The notes under the pieces: generated by a model | Databases searched by the model: none | Told to the model about the DNA's origin: nothing | What the model saw: the letters and a program-made list of their open reading frames with translations, nothing else | Part shown: in pieces, positions 1-11,624 of the stretch | Layout: every line of letters begins with the position of its first letter | How positions within the stretch are numbered: position 1 is the stretch's first letter | NCBI GenBank assembly: GCA_023846275.1 | Contig: JAIUJO010000228.1 | Coordinates: 434,001-498,000, forward strand | Source of the DNA: Vanilla planifolia | Lineage: Eukaryota > Streptophyta > Magnoliopsida > Asparagales > Orchidaceae | Direction of reading: 5' to 3' | DNA length: 64,000 nucleotides | Translations under genes and position numbers: made by a program

Positions 1-1560
1 CCTCATCTATTGTGTTGTGATAAACATCTCGTCTTCCAAGGTTGGACAACCATCTAGAATCCCAAACCAACCATTTTTCATGTAATTTTTTTGTAATAGC
101 CCCCCATTCTTATCTTGATTAGACTGTGTATATCTTAAAGGAATGTGCTACTTTACATAGGTGAAGTACAAAATGGGTAGTCCTTCATGATCAAAACTCT
201 AATTAGAGTGATGCATTGGTCCATTCAGTCACACACCTACTACAAGCAGCTTTATAAGATCAATTCTTACATAAACACCTACAAAGGTTGAACATTGCAA
301 GTAAACCATCCAATCGTAATCTAAATAAGCACACCCATAGCTTTAGCAAAGCACAAAATGTTTCTTGTGTCCCAGATTTATTATATCAATAAATGTAAGT
401 GTCTGCATATCCAAACCCAAATTAAGCAACCAACCAGGGACCTCCCAACCACGTAGAATCTCTATCTACAATTGGCTTAAAGTACAAAAAATAGCCATCT
501 GAAAAGTCTAGAACCTAAAATCGCTAGAAATATCCCCATCCACAATAGTGTACTTCCGAAATCTTTTGAAAGGATAACAAAACTATCATACACTATACCA
601 ATAAGATCAAACTTGTGGTAATGATCTTGATGATCATAGGCCTCATTTGAAAGGTAAATTTCAAAATTTATTATGGAGGTATTAGTCAGTGCTATCATCT
701 TCACATCTACATGTAGCAATTTCCCTATGTAATTACCAAATTAACCTTCAATAGAAATGTTATTTTCATTATTCATTCTATATCATATGAGAGCATCCTT
801 AAATCTTACCTTAATCAGACTACATGTTGCCTTATTTAAAATTAAAGAATTTTCCACCAAAATAATTTTGGAATTCTCTCAAATACTTAGGGTGAACCTT
901 TATTGATTTGCTACTTTTAGTACTTTGATAAAATAAAAAATTTTGTATGCATGCTCATCTTCAATTCACTATCTAATTAGTTCCACTCTTCCACCTTCTT
1001 CTATATCTCAATATCATGCTCACTTCACAACTAATGCATTCTACATCCTAGAAGATTCACCCTTATCTTTCTTAAATGAAATCATATCATAATAGGCCTC
1101 CTTTCACTTTGACACATCTAGCGAGGTCTCCACATAATTCCTTGCATTTTGCTAAGTTCCATTGCTACAATTCACTAGAGCGCTATCTACAAGTTTAATG
1201 TCATGATCCCAAAAATGTTCTTTGATAAGGATTACAGCCTTGCACCCATCACCCATGCTAGAGATGCATGCACAATGCCTCTAATTCTATTTGCAACATC
1301 TTGTATTTTTTGCCCATCAATGTTCACAACTCCTCATAGAGTACTTGAAGGATTGTTGATGCTAGGTCCATTTCAAAGTTGGTTGATAACAAAAATTGTG
1401 ACACAGAAACAAGCCTTCCAACAAGATGAACAATTATGCCTTCCAAGGGTTCCTTTGCCAACAATTTTTTCTGCCTACAACTGTAATTGTCTGACCTCTA
1501 TTCTCCTACCACTCCAATTACTTAATAAAGATTTTGGGTTGCAGAGCAAACTTTAACTTC
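1..1560 (-). mobile_element. LINE fragment: 5' leader and start of ORF1
   Basis: This is the 5' part of a degenerate plant L1-type LINE, read right to left, and the window cuts off its 3' side. The assignment rests on internal homology. Reversed, it runs collinearly with the LINE 5' region at about 19,225-20,400 on the + strand, first through the leader and then through ORF1. For example, a 16-base block ccatttcaaagttggt near 1,368 matches the reverse of a segment near 19,280. Many stops and small indels are present. The copy is antisense to the rRNA pseudogenes at 1,788-4,420, the same relation seen for every other LINE copy here. The 5' limit near 1,560 is uncertain because homology fades out. 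Confidence 0.75.
477..719 (-). pseudogene. LINE ORF1 N-terminal remnant
   Basis: An 80-codon stop-free stretch. It begins HVDVKMIALTNTS and is recognisable because the same block recurs in two + strand LINE copies: HVKMLALSNTSFI near 22,738 and HVKMFLSKDTFII near 19,968. It lies in the ORF1 (nucleic-acid-binding, DUF4283-like) region of plant LINEs, upstream of a CCHC knuckle that this copy would carry beyond the left window edge. The downstream frame is broken. No function is expected. Confidence 0.65.
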
Positions 1561-1787
1561 TTTAATACTTTGGCTTCCTTAATAAAGAAATGGCTGAAAC
1601 CTACATCATACTCTCATTATGGATAAATATAATAAAAAAATATAATGATGAAGCAGCTTAGGAAGGGGCATTCCCTTATCCCATACAAAATAGTATGATG
1701 GGCAACCTAATCAACTATAGAACTTTCTTGATGCAATTTGTGGGAAAGTTTGAAGGACCATCTACCCATCATAAAATTGATAATGAC
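1561..1787. other. Unassigned junction between LINE and 18S fragment
   Basis: AT-rich sequence between the end of recognisable LINE homology and the first clear 18S bases. The last hundred or so bases (from about 1,690) can be loosely aligned to the 18S 3' domain upstream of the terminal hairpin, but too weakly to call. No coding or RNA feature is supported. Confidence 0.4.
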
Positions 1788-1873
1788 ACAATGGGAAGTC
1801 CACTGATCCTTATCATTTAAAGGAACGAGATGTCGTAACAAGGTTTTAGTAGGTGAACTAGTAGAATGATCAA
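1788..1873 (+). pseudogene. 18S rRNA pseudogene, 3' terminal fragment
   Basis: This is the extreme 3' end of nuclear 18S rRNA. The conserved core gtcgtaacaaggtttt is present near 1,832. It is preceded by the aagtccactg...ccttatcattta block and followed by taggtgaac and a degenerate form of the terminal ggatca. The rest of 18S is missing upstream, where LINE sequence begins. Substitutions are mostly C to T and G to A. It is directly followed by ITS1-like sequence and 5.8S in normal order, so this is a remnant of a true rDNA unit and not an isolated rRNA retrocopy. Confidence 0.92.
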
Positions 1874-2095
1874 TAAAGTGAGCTGCTAATGATTGAGTGA
1901 TATATGCAACAAATGAGGATGTGATAGCTGCTCAATGTCACATTCTTCCATCATTTCTACTCTTGCTTCTTCATAGAGCTGATGCTATGAGGAATAAACA
2001 ATAACCTATTAACATTATCATGCACCAAGGGAGAATAAATGCTATTCAAACAATGAGTCTATCCTACATCTCTAGGTTCAATGTGACTTCAAAAT
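1874..2095 (+). other. ITS1-like spacer (unit P)
   Basis: About 220 bp between the 18S tip and the 5.8S pseudogene, so its identity as ITS1 is positional. The spacer is AT-shifted and carries no motif that I can verify. Confidence 0.75.
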
Positions 2096-2215
2096 TAAAC
2101 CTCGAACAACTCTTGACATGAACATCTTGGCACTCAAATTGGTGAAGAAAGTAATGAGATGTGATATATGTGAATTAGAATCTCATGAAGCATCCACTAT
2201 TTTAGTGCAACTCGA
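2096..2215 (+). pseudogene. 5.8S rRNA pseudogene (unit P)
   Basis: A full-length 5.8S-like stretch of about 120 bp. It follows plant 5.8S along its whole length: a degraded taaacgactctcggcaacgg start at 2,096-2,120, a tggtgaagaa block near 2,140, a tgtgaatt block near 2,170, and a gcaact block near 2,207. Nearly all CpG positions of the functional gene have become TG or CA here, which explains the loss of the usual gcgaaatgcgatac run. It cannot be a functional 5.8S. Confidence 0.9.
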
Positions 2216-2423
2216 ACTGGTGGATGCATGCTAAGCAAATAAGAGGTGGATGGTCCTTTGAGCTATGGCACAGAGTGTTGAAGAATTGGGTGATGGTTGG
2301 CTATCAATGTCGTAGGAGGTGCATGCCACCAAGAGTTGTGGTGTGGGCCTGTAAGAATCTATGATGTAGTACAAAAATTTGATGCCCTTCACAAATCCAA
2401 CTTGATTCTCCATAATATGGAAC
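2216..2423 (+). other. ITS2-like spacer (unit P)
   Basis: About 210 bp between 5.8S and the start of 26S. Identity is positional. A 60-codon reverse frame at 2,231-2,413 is incidental. Confidence 0.75.
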
Positions 2424-4420
2424 TATGACCCCATGTTAAGTGGTGCTACCCACTACGTTTAAGAATATAAATAAGATGTGAAGGAACTTTCAAGGATTCT
2501 CTTAATAATGATTAGTGAAATGGGTCCAATTTAGTGTACAAATCAGGTTTCTTGAAGCACAAATTATAGTCTAGAGGGTGTGCTCTGAAAAGATAAGGAT
2601 ATCCAATGGAAGGGGGTGTTAGGGAGAGCGAAAGACCATTCGGCTCATAGTCTACCACTGTATCTGCCAATGTGGATGGTTGTTTTATAGTTCAACTCAA
2701 ATTTGGTGCCATCCTGGCCTAAATAATTACAAGAGACCAATTATAATGGAAAATTGAAAGAGTGCTTTGAAAAAGGAGTTAAAGAGCGCTTAAAATTATC
2801 AAGAAGGAACCATATAGGACCCAAAGATGCCCCTCCAGTTGATGTCAAACATCTCCATACAATTTGTTGCATAGCTCAAGGAGAGGATTGGCTCAAGGTC
2901 ATCATTGTGGTATGAGACTAGAAGGTGTGCCGCAATGAGGAGTTCTATAGAGGCACCACATCCATTTATGATTGCCTATAGGCTCCCCATCTAACCTATG
3001 TTTAAAGACAATAAAGGGAGTTGGACATGGTTGGGAGTTGATAGGATAACTGGCTCGAAAGGCACATTGAAGTTGATTTGTGTGGTCCTTATTTGAAAGG
3101 TGAGCCACCGACTATCCCAGTTCTTCCATAAAGTTTTCATGTGATTACATGACATTCGGGCTTAAAAGATGAAGAAATGTGTTTGAGGAAGATTAAACAA
3201 GAGGAAACTCTAGTGGAGGCCTATAGTGATACTAACAGGCAAATCACTCATCTAATTTGGGTATAGAAGTGAAGCACTAATCAAACAATATAGTAATTAG
3301 TTTTCTTTAGAGATTTCCTCATGATAGCTTGAGTAATAGCTAGAGCTCTTTCAAGTAAAGGTAATGATTAGAGTCATTAGTGGCACAATGGCCTTAATAT
3401 ATTCTAAATTTCTAAATAGGTTGGAAATCTTAGTTACTTTGATGAGTTGAGCCATTGAATTGAGGATCCAAATGGGACATTTATGTTATGTGGATCTAAA
3501 AATGTGGGATGAACTAAAGGCCACTTATGGTGTCCATCTATATGTTAACCAAAGTCCTACAAAGGCTATTCGTTGACTAAGATAGCAAGACGGTGATCAT
3601 GGAAGTTAAAATCTACTGCAGGGTGTGCAACAACTTAGCAACCTAATCAATTAGCCAAAAAATGAATGCCATTTAAGCATAAAACCCACATCTGGCCATC
3701 AATGTAATAAAATGCTTTGACTAGTAGGAGGGTGCTTCAATCACTATTAATTGGAGGGGACGGTCCCTCGTGGAGTGTTTGCTAGGGTAGATATTGTTGG
3801 TAGTAGTAAATATTCAAATGACAACTTTGAAGGTTGAAGGGGAGAAAGGTTCAAGTGAATGTCACTTGCATATGTGTTAGTCGATCTTATGAGATTGGGG
3901 AAGCCTGTTGAAGCGTGCCATTTGACATGAGATCAAAAGAGACTTCAGCTAAAATTCTTGAATTGGGATGCAATAGTCAATAACAATTTTAAGTCGTTTT
4001 AAGAAATCAATGAGGGCCTTAAGAATTGTCATCTTTTTTTCTTAATAGCTTATTAGCTCTAAAAACTACTAAGCTAGTGGTACGACAATGCAGTTGCATG
4101 AGCACTACACGTTGAGTGGTGTCCCATGCACCCACAGTGACCATTGAAATTTTGGATGATTGAGTGCCTTCAGTGCCCAATTGTACACATAGCTAGACTA
4201 TGTCTTTAAGGTGAATAGCTTGTAATTAATGGAGTAATGTAGACAAGGGAAGTCCATAAATTGTATCTACATCTTTAGCAAAAGGTTTGGCTCTAAGAGT
4301 TTGCATGGGGTTCTAATATTCATCTCATTTATTATCATTGTTACGCTCAAGTTTCCCATTTGATGCAAGAAGGTAGATTCATGCTGACTAGAGCATGAAT
4401 TTGGAGAGACCCTATGAGAG
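2424..4420 (+). pseudogene. 26S rRNA pseudogene, 5' about 2 kb (unit P)
   Basis: This degenerate nuclear 26S rRNA runs from its 5' end (tgacccca...gctaccca...gtttaag at 2,425-2,463) to roughly the middle of the gene. Diagnostic blocks in order are: tttgaaaaaggagttaaaga near 2,767; the paired tttaaagac/ggagttggacatg near 3,001-3,030; aggaaactctagtggaggcc near 3,202; ttgggtatag near 3,258; gacggtgatcatggaagt near 3,589; gtagtaaatattcaaatg near 3,803; tgttagtcgatctta near 3,875; and atgtagacaagggaagtcc near 4,236. It ends near 4,420 at almost the same 26S point as the - strand copy at 16,226, and the 3' third of the gene is absent. Decay is dominated by C-to-T and G-to-A changes. Confidence 0.95.
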
Positions 4421-4965
4421 CCTACTTTAAGCACCAAAAAATCAGCTTAAAACTAGTACAAACATTCAAAATCCAACTTGTACATGTTAGGTGATACCCA
4501 AGGCATTTATTATTATAGATGTGCATGTGACAAAGAACTGCATGCATAACAGCACTATGTAAAAATGCAGAAGCAAGTTTGCATGTGCCATGTGGCATCT
4601 AGTGCATGCGACAGCTTGGGCTTGAAAAGTGTAGCTTTGTTTAGGGATTTTTAGAAATTTTTGTTGCTAGCGCATGGATAAAGTTATTTCTTATTGAGAG
4701 ACTTGCTATCTTCCTTAACAACATTTTTGCAATGTGTGAACCTTAAAAGGTAATGTGCTGCATAGTTCTATCTAAGACAAAGTAGAAGTTTGATTGTATG
4801 ATATTCACAAAAATTTATGCACGTTTTATGGTAGCCATAGCTGTGCGCTACCACAACTGTGTGGTGGAGCACTAATTGTAATGTAGTAATGTGTGCATGC
4901 ATGACAACTAGGGCATGTGTGTCTATGGAATCCTTTGTGTACAACTATTTAAAAACATTTAAAAA
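4421..4965 (-). repeat. rDNA intergenic-spacer subrepeat, inverted copy
   Basis: Read on the - strand, about 4,560-4,800 matches the roughly 300-bp repeat of the spacer array at 12.9-16.2 kb. Shared blocks include a cacattgcaaaaatgttgtt stretch near 4,730 (reverse), an aagtctctcaataag block, a tccatgcgctagcaa block near 4,670, and an agctacactttt block near 4,630. Its orientation follows from the rDNA beside it being on the + strand. The first 140 bp after the 26S break (4,421-4,560) are not clearly assigned. Confidence 0.75.
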
Positions 4966-4969
4966 TGTA

Positions 4970-7900
4970 TAAATAAATATTTTAATGGATAGTAATATGA
5001 GATGAGTCTAATGATAGTTTTTTCATGTCAATTGGACCTTCTTTTGAAAAAACAATCAATTATAGAATTTAATAAATAAAATAGATATTAAATTATTATT
5101 TTAGTAATAAGTAAGCATATATTAAAATTAAAATGAGATAATTTGAAGTAATGTAACTAAAACTAAAAGATGTAAAGTTCACATGAGAGGAGAATTAGAG
5201 CTTCAAAGTAAAATAATCAAATCATGGTGGAACACTTTCATAAAGAAGAGAAAGTGTATGAGAAAGTTGCACTCCAAGATTCTAAGGAGATGAGTGTAAT
5301 TTCATCGATCATCTAATCAGGTTGGACATAAAATGTCTTGTAAAATGAGCCAAAATTCTTGAAATGAAGTATTTAAAATATGTAATGTACATATATACAC
5401 TATCGGATAAACATCATTTAGATGAGACTAATTATGTTTATTTTTTCTTCATTTGATATCATTTAGATTAACTACAAATTAAAAATTAATAATAATAATA
5501 AATTATTACTTAAATACTTACTAAATATAAATAAAAAGTGATGAAATAAATAAAAGTGATGCAATATAACCATATCAGATCAAGAGAAAGCCTCACGAGA
5601 GGAGAATTGTAGTGTCATAGTAATAAAAACAAATCAAAGAAAATCATTTAATGAAATGATATAAATTATAAATAAAAGTTGCATTCTAAGATATTATGGA
5701 GATTATGTATAACATTCTCTATTATCAAATAACAAGCAAATCAAAACACTAGTAAGCCTTACCAAAAATAAATACAATATTTAATAATAAAAAAATTAAT
5801 ATTTAATTAGATAGAGCTTGCTAATATGAGTCCAATAACATTTGTTTTATCTTGATAAAAAATTATTTATAATAATTTTGAATTTTAAAATTAAATTAGA
5901 ATAAATAATAATGAAATATTATTTTAAAATTATATAGGTATGTAATAAATATGAAATAAGATAAAGTCAATTAAAGTAATAAAACAAAATCACATGAGAG
6001 GAGAATTAGAGTTTTATTGTAATATAACTAAGTGAAAAGTAAAACTTGTTAAGATAAGAGATAAATCTTGTTTGAAATGTGCATTTATACTTACAAATGA
6101 GATTGTGTGTAACATCTACGATGGTGAAATCTATTATGAATCAAAATGTTTAGTAATATTTTCCAAAACTTTAAAAATATAATTTTAAAAAGATATTTAA
6201 AAAATTAATCATATAGAGTATATTGAGATGAGTCCAATGATGTTTTTTTCTCCTTCCTCAAAGCTTGTTTAGAATTACAACAAATAACTAAAATAAATTG
6301 TCATAAATAAAATAAAATATTATTTTTTAAATTAAATAAATATATATTAATGTTTTGAGATTAATCGAAATAATGTAATATAAGTAAAAAAAAGTGTTGT
6401 AAAGATCACATTAGATGACAATTAGAGTTACATCGTAATATAATAAAATCTAAGTCAGATATTTTATGAAATAATATAAATTATGTTAAAAAGTTGCATT
6501 ACAAAATACTAAGGAGATCATGTATAATATCGTTAATTTTAAAGTAAGCTATGAATCAAAATACCTCATAAAATATACAAAAATCCTAAAAAAGTAAATA
6601 AACTTAAAAATAAAAATTTAATTAGAAAAAACTCATTGAGATGAGTCTAATGATATTGGTTTTTTCTCAACCAAATTTTGTTTGGTATTGCATCAAATTA
6701 TAATTTTAAATAATAATGAAAAATAACAACTTCTTTTCTAATTTTAAGTAAATTAATAATAAAGCTTGAATGTGATAAATTAAAGATATGTAATATAACC
6801 AAATTACTTGAGAACATTGAACAAAAGAGATAAATTACATAGGAAAGTCAAGTTCAAAGATAACAATATGATGTTGTGTAACATCTATTGTCATGAAATC
6901 ATGTACAATTTAAAGTCTCTTAAAATGTTCAAACATTGGACCGAGCCCACCAAGTGTAATATCATCTTGAAATATCCTTTTTTGAATTTACTAGAAATTA
7001 TCAAAGTAAATTATAAAAAATTATTATTAAAATATAATGTAAATATATATTAAATCTAAAATATAATAAATTAAGGCAATATAAAACAACCAAATCAAAA
7101 CAATAGGAACTTATATTCCAAGCACATAAGAGATCAAGCGTAATATCCTCAATTATCAAATATATTATAAATAAAAAAGTCTCGTAAAGCAATGCAAAAT
7201 CCATATAAAATAAAAAATCTAAAAAAACTAATTAAGTATTTAATTGGTTATAACTTGTCAAGGTGCGGTCAAAGTTGATTTTTTTCTTCTCAATCAAACA
7301 CTATTTTGTAAATTTACAATTTTAATATTTACAAAATATATAAATTAAAGAAGATATTTATAAAGCTAAGGTAATGTAATATAGCCACACGAGCCATAAG
7401 AGTTTAAGAAATTAGATCATTTATAAGGGAAGTTCTATTTCCATTATTCAAAAGAAATCAAGCATAGCATCCTTCATTAAAAACATAGGAAAAACTTAAA
7501 CATTTGCATTCCTTGCCAAAACCTTCAAAAGGAATATATATATAAATATAAAAGTGATTATTAATTGGATGGAGCTCATGAAGGAGAGTCTAATAGTGAT
7601 TATTTTTTCTAATTCAACCTCGTTTGGAATTACTGTGAATTACCAAAAGAAAATAAACATAAATAAAAAATTATTATTTAAATATTAAGTAAATAGATAT
7701 TAAATTTGAAAAGAGTTAAGTTAGATCAATGTAAAAAAACCAAATCAAAATGTTATAAACATGTTAGGAAGGAGATTTAGACATATATGGTAATATAACC
7801 AAACAAAGTAAAAAAATTTCAAAAAGTCCAATAAATTGTAAGAGAAAGTCATATTCTAAGCACATAAAAGGTCAAGTGTACATCCTCAACTATCAAATAT

Positions 7901-7990
7901 GGTACAAATAGAAACCTCTCATAATGCATGCAAAAACTCTACAAAATAAAATTTTTTAAAAATATATAAATGACTATTTAATTAAATACA
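4970..7990 (+). repeat. AT-rich tandem repeat block 1, unit about 410 bp
   Basis: This is a highly diverged tandem array. The easiest landmark is gatgagtccaatgat (and variants), just after an attagatagagctcat-like run. It occurs near 5,003, 5,423, 5,827, 6,229, 6,642, about 6,940 (degraded), 7,264, 7,585 and about 7,990. Most spacings are 402-420 bp, and two near 320 bp fit internal deletions. Each unit carries further ordered landmarks: tttggaatta, aataaattattatttta, gagataaattgaagtaatgtaatataacc, agaggagaattagag, gttgcattccaagatactaaggagat and atcaaat. Open frames here (6,808-7,204, 7,982-8,164) are chance frames. No gene is visible. Confidence 0.88.
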
Positions 7991-8180
7991 ATATGCGTTG
8001 TAAAGCTTTGCATATGTGTAAGCCACTTTGTAGTGTTGTGCCTTGAAAAAATAAGGATATATTTCGTAAATTGCTAAAGGCTTTAAGGTTTCTTTCATGT
8101 CAAATAATTGGCTTGTCTTTCTATTAGCTACATTAAGGCCAACATATATAAATATAGACATCAAACATCTAATTCATGAG
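7991..8180. other. Unassigned junction between satellite and LINE
   Basis: AT-rich sequence linking the end of tandem block 1 to the first recognisable LINE sequence. No homology within the window was recognised. Confidence 0.4.
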
Positions 8181-8639
8181 GTAGAAAATCTAAGGCACAT
8201 AAAAAAGCAATTATATACATAATCTTAAAATTGATAGTGGGTAATTGGTTGCCTCCCCAACTTAGATTAAAGACATTCCAATAAGTTCTTTAGAAAGAAG
8301 TGGTGTTGTTTTTGGTAATATGAACTTTCTTGGCCTATTCAACATTTAAAAACTATCAATAGTAAGCACACAACTTTTCTTATTACTCCAACCAAAGGTG
8401 ATTACTTAAAAAATGTTTTGTTTCTATCAAAAGAAATAACTCCTCTGGAGTGGATAACATCTTAATAATGTTTGTGTTAGCTTATTGGAACATTACTCAA
8501 GTGAATATTATCATAATTGTGAAACAAATCTTCAAACATAAATGTATATCCAAGTGACTCAAAGACACAATGATCATTGTCATCACTAAAGTTCAAGGTG
8601 GTCTAAAACCTAAATTTTCTCTTTCCCATTAGTCTTTTG

Positions 8640-9185
8640 AATGTGATCCACAATGTTGTGGCCACCTTTTTTTTTGGATTACTAAAAATGGTGCTTCCTA
8701 ATATTATTACCAAGGAACAAGTTTCTTTTGCCCTTGGTCATGCTATATCGAATAATATATTTTGGCAAAGGAAATAGCTACTCATGTAAACTCATCTACC
8801 TTCAAAGAAGGTTCCATGGCACTAAAGATAAACAAGGACGATGATTATAAGGTCAACTAAAAATTTATGTTAGATATGTTAAAGCTATTTACAGTTCCAA
8901 AATTTTTTGTGTAATTAGATTGAGGCTTATATTATTGGAGCAAGAATTTAGATTATGTTTAATGGTACCCATCTTTATTGGACTGAATCTACCAGGAGTC
9001 TTAAGCAAGGATGCCCACTATCATAATACCTTTTTACCATTATATTTCAATATCTTGCTAAGCTTATTCAATATCAGGTTCAGCTAGCTTTTTGATTAGG
9101 ATAAAGATTGCCTTCATTCCAAATTATTACACACTTCCTATATGTTGATAACATCATGATTTATGCACTGACAACATGTGCTATA
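8640..9185 (+). pseudogene. LINE reverse transcriptase remnant
   Basis: Finger-palm blocks of a non-LTR RT in several frames. The fragments ITRSLKQGCPLS..YLFTI near 8,995 and FLYVDNIMIYAL near 9,136 correspond to the conserved GLRQGCPLSPYLF and YADD regions. The second catalytic Asp has become Asn and in-frame stops are present, so it is dead. Confidence 0.85.
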
Positions 9186-10593
9186 GTGAAGATTATTTGG
9201 GACATTACAAAGTAGAATGGGAAAATTGTCTAACTAGGTAGTAAATCTTAACAAATCCAGAGTATTACTTAGTAATGGGATTAAACACAAGTGAAGGAAG
9301 ATGATAATAAGAAAATTATATATAAGTTAAGATATTCATTTAAAATAATTAGGCATACCTATTTCAATAATTAGACCTCAAAAGGAGACTTTAAATATAT
9401 TATTAATCAACTTAAAAGCTGGGCGTAAAGATTGATGATCAAGTCACTATTGATGGCATAACATATTGTCATGATCAACTTGGTGTTAGGTACTATTCAT
9501 ATTTATTAAATAGATCATTCCTTTGTTTTGAATCGCATTATTATTGAGTTGGATAAATTGATGTGTTAGTACGTGTGGAGAAATCTAATGTTTGGATTGC
9601 AATACTTTATGCCTGTAAAGAATTAATAACTTTTCTAAGTTCAGAGGAGGACTTCAAGTTCATAGTTTATCAACATGAAAGGTACCAATGCTTATTAAAC
9701 ATTTCAAGTATGATGAATTTGGAAGATAATTTATTGCTTTAGGCATTCATATCCAATTATTTTGTGACAAACAATAGCTTCTATGTGCCATGTGGTACAT
9801 CACTTGTTGGGAACTTAGTTAATTTTATGGAACATAGAAAATTGATAATGCAGTTTGGTAGATTATAGAGTGCTATTCAATTTAATTCTTGGCAAATAAT
9901 AGGTTTCAGATCGTCCTTATGGCTTTTTGGCCCACATATATTAACATAGAAGTGGACCATCTAGCACATGTAGTAGAGCTAATGAAGGATCATGGTATCT
10001 AGGATCTAGTTAACATACGAAATTTATTTTGACGGATTTCATATTTTGGATTATTCATTCCCCTGAGGTCAAAATGAATGAAAGGGATGTGTCGTACTTC
10101 AAACAAAGTGAGGACATAGTGTTCGCATAGAAAATTATTTATTGCTGCAAGCATATGGTCCAAATCTTAACAAGTGAAGAGCCTGCATATGTTTAAAAAA
10201 AGAAGCTATAGCTTCAAGAGAGTGTTTTTGTATGGAGATTAGTCATGAATTTAGTTCTTACTTGCTCTTGGATATGTGTAAGAGGGATTGTGACAATGGT
10301 CTTCTTTCCATGGGGGGTGCAATGTGATAGAAGATGTGCAACTTAGCTTATTGGAATGCCATACGACCAATGCATTATAATCCAATGGCTTCATAAATGC
10401 TAATCTCATGCCAGGTAAGGTAAACAACAAGGAATGTAATTCTTTAAATTAGCTTTTTGGCTAGATGATAGGGAATATATGGCTCATAAATACATTTCAT
10501 TCAATTAAACATACTACTTAACTATTATATCACCTTTGGCTTCGTAAACATTTGAAAGAACATGTAGACTGATGCTCAATTTTTTGCACTCCA

Positions 10594-10806
10594 ATGAATT
10601 ATTCCATTTGCTACAATGCTTGTTCCTTTTCTCCTATCTCATCTAGTGGGAGAGCTAGTAGCCCTCGGAGGCAATTTATTACCACTTATTTAAGTCTAAT
10701 TAATTGGCCAAGGTTCAATTGCAATTTAGCTTTGCAAGAAAATCTAAATCTCGAAATTGGTATAATTATTCAGGAGAAATTAGGAAGCTTATTATTATCA
10801 CAATAA
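10594..10806 (+). pseudogene. LINE RNase H-like (RVT_3) remnant
   Basis: A 70-codon frame whose second half reads NWPRFNCNLALQENLNLEIG. It aligns by position and pattern with PPPIKMVKLNCNVVMQDNFN near 22,288 and PFPLGWVKINCH near 36,355, where RVT_3-type RNase H domains of plant LINEs begin. The catalytic Asp expected near the start (family pattern KLNVDG) is replaced. The frame continues with shifts into 10,704-11,036. Confidence 0.7.
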
Positions 10807-11149
10807 GAACTTTGATAATAGGTTCAACTACCACTATGGAGACTATTGTTATTCTTGAAGAAATGGAGCTCCTTATAATGCTACTTCCTAATATCCATGT
10901 AGTGGAGATAAAATTAGACTATACAATAGCTATTAATGAAGTGAATCAGTTGCTTACATATAAAATGAATAGAGTACCTACCACACTACTGTTACATATG
11001 TGTAGGGTTTGCAATAGTTCAAACAATCCCACATAAAATGTCAAAGCAACTAGAAACCAAACTATGATGTGTATCATTCTATTTTGTATGTTTTTGTTAA
11101 GATTAGGAAATCACCCTTCCCAAACTGCTTCAACATCATCATTTTACTG

Positions 11150-11624
11150 ACGTTATGTATAAACCTTCTTAAGGAGATTATAATTAGATAATTTGCATGC
11201 ATGCTTTCTTCCTTTAATGTAGTAGCTATCTCTTAGGCTCCTTCAAAATTAAAAAAAAAATTTAGGTCACTCATCACCACCATAGTGGACCTTTGTCCTA
11301 CAAGTAAAAGATGATAAGGTAGAAATTTAAATGATGCATCATCGATGTGGAAGATGTTCTATCTGACAAGCTATCATGAATTTCCAAGGAGTCAGATGAA
11401 TGTTCAAATCAACCTTTAACCAAATAAATGCATCATACCCAAACATAAAAGTTTGACGCTTGTACTAGCTCTAGAATGACTATCCAAGTATTATGTACCA
11501 TTGAACAAGTCATAACTGATTTAATAAGCCATTCAAAGTTTGGCTATCTAAAATTATTCATGCTAACAATACATGGCTTAATCTTTGTAACAAGCATATT
11601 GTTAATAGTCGGATGAACAAGGTA
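11150..11624 (-). pseudogene. 18S rRNA pseudogene, 5' part (unit A)
   Basis: Reverse strand 18S rRNA from its 5' end (11,624, reversed) to about nucleotide 470 of the gene. Blocks visible on the + strand as reverse complement are: aggctcctt near 11,236; gtcactcatcaccaccat near 11,266; gtagaaatttaaatgatgc near 11,318; aaataaatgcatc near 11,422; ctagctctagaatgact near 11,465; tgatttaataagccattcaa near 11,518; catggcttaatctttg near 11,572; and the degraded terminal ggatgaacaaggta at 11,611-11,624. It starts right after a LINE 3' end and is followed by the intergenic spacer, exactly where a spacer should be. Confidence 0.95.

Larger units (their letters stand above)
8180..11150 (+). mobile_element. 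LINE fragment: RT, zf-RVT-like region, RNase H and 3' end
   Basis: 3' part of a plant L1-clade LINE, truncated on the left. Order on the + strand: linker homologous to 33,880-34,050; reverse transcriptase, including LKQGCPLS near 9,002 and the catalytic box as YVDN instead of YVDD near 9,140; a connection region; a zf-RVT-like stretch near 10,230 (VFVWRLVMNLVLTCSWICVR); an RNase H segment at 10,640-10,960; and a 3' UTR ending near 11,150 where 18S sequence starts. Frames are broken many times. The 3' UTR block ending tcaacat is shared with the copy at 44.3 kb, supporting a common 3' end. Confidence 0.88.

Noticed and set aside
1203..1556. 117-codon + strand frame, the longest in the window
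   Set aside because: It lies on the antisense strand of the LINE 5' leader, aligned with 19.2-19.45 kb reversed. No domain recognised.
3480..3640. Copia-like gag peptide (MWDELKATYG) on the + strand
   Set aside because: The bases are part of the 26S pseudogene (the gatgaac...acggtg block); the peptide is coincidental.
1788..4420. Functional rRNA genes
   Set aside because: Substitutions and indels in universally conserved cores, missing gene ends, and AT-shifted helices exclude function in every copy seen.
4970..7990. CRISPR or other short-spacer array
   Set aside because: Unit near 410 bp without short identical repeats; a degenerate eukaryotic satellite fits all of it.
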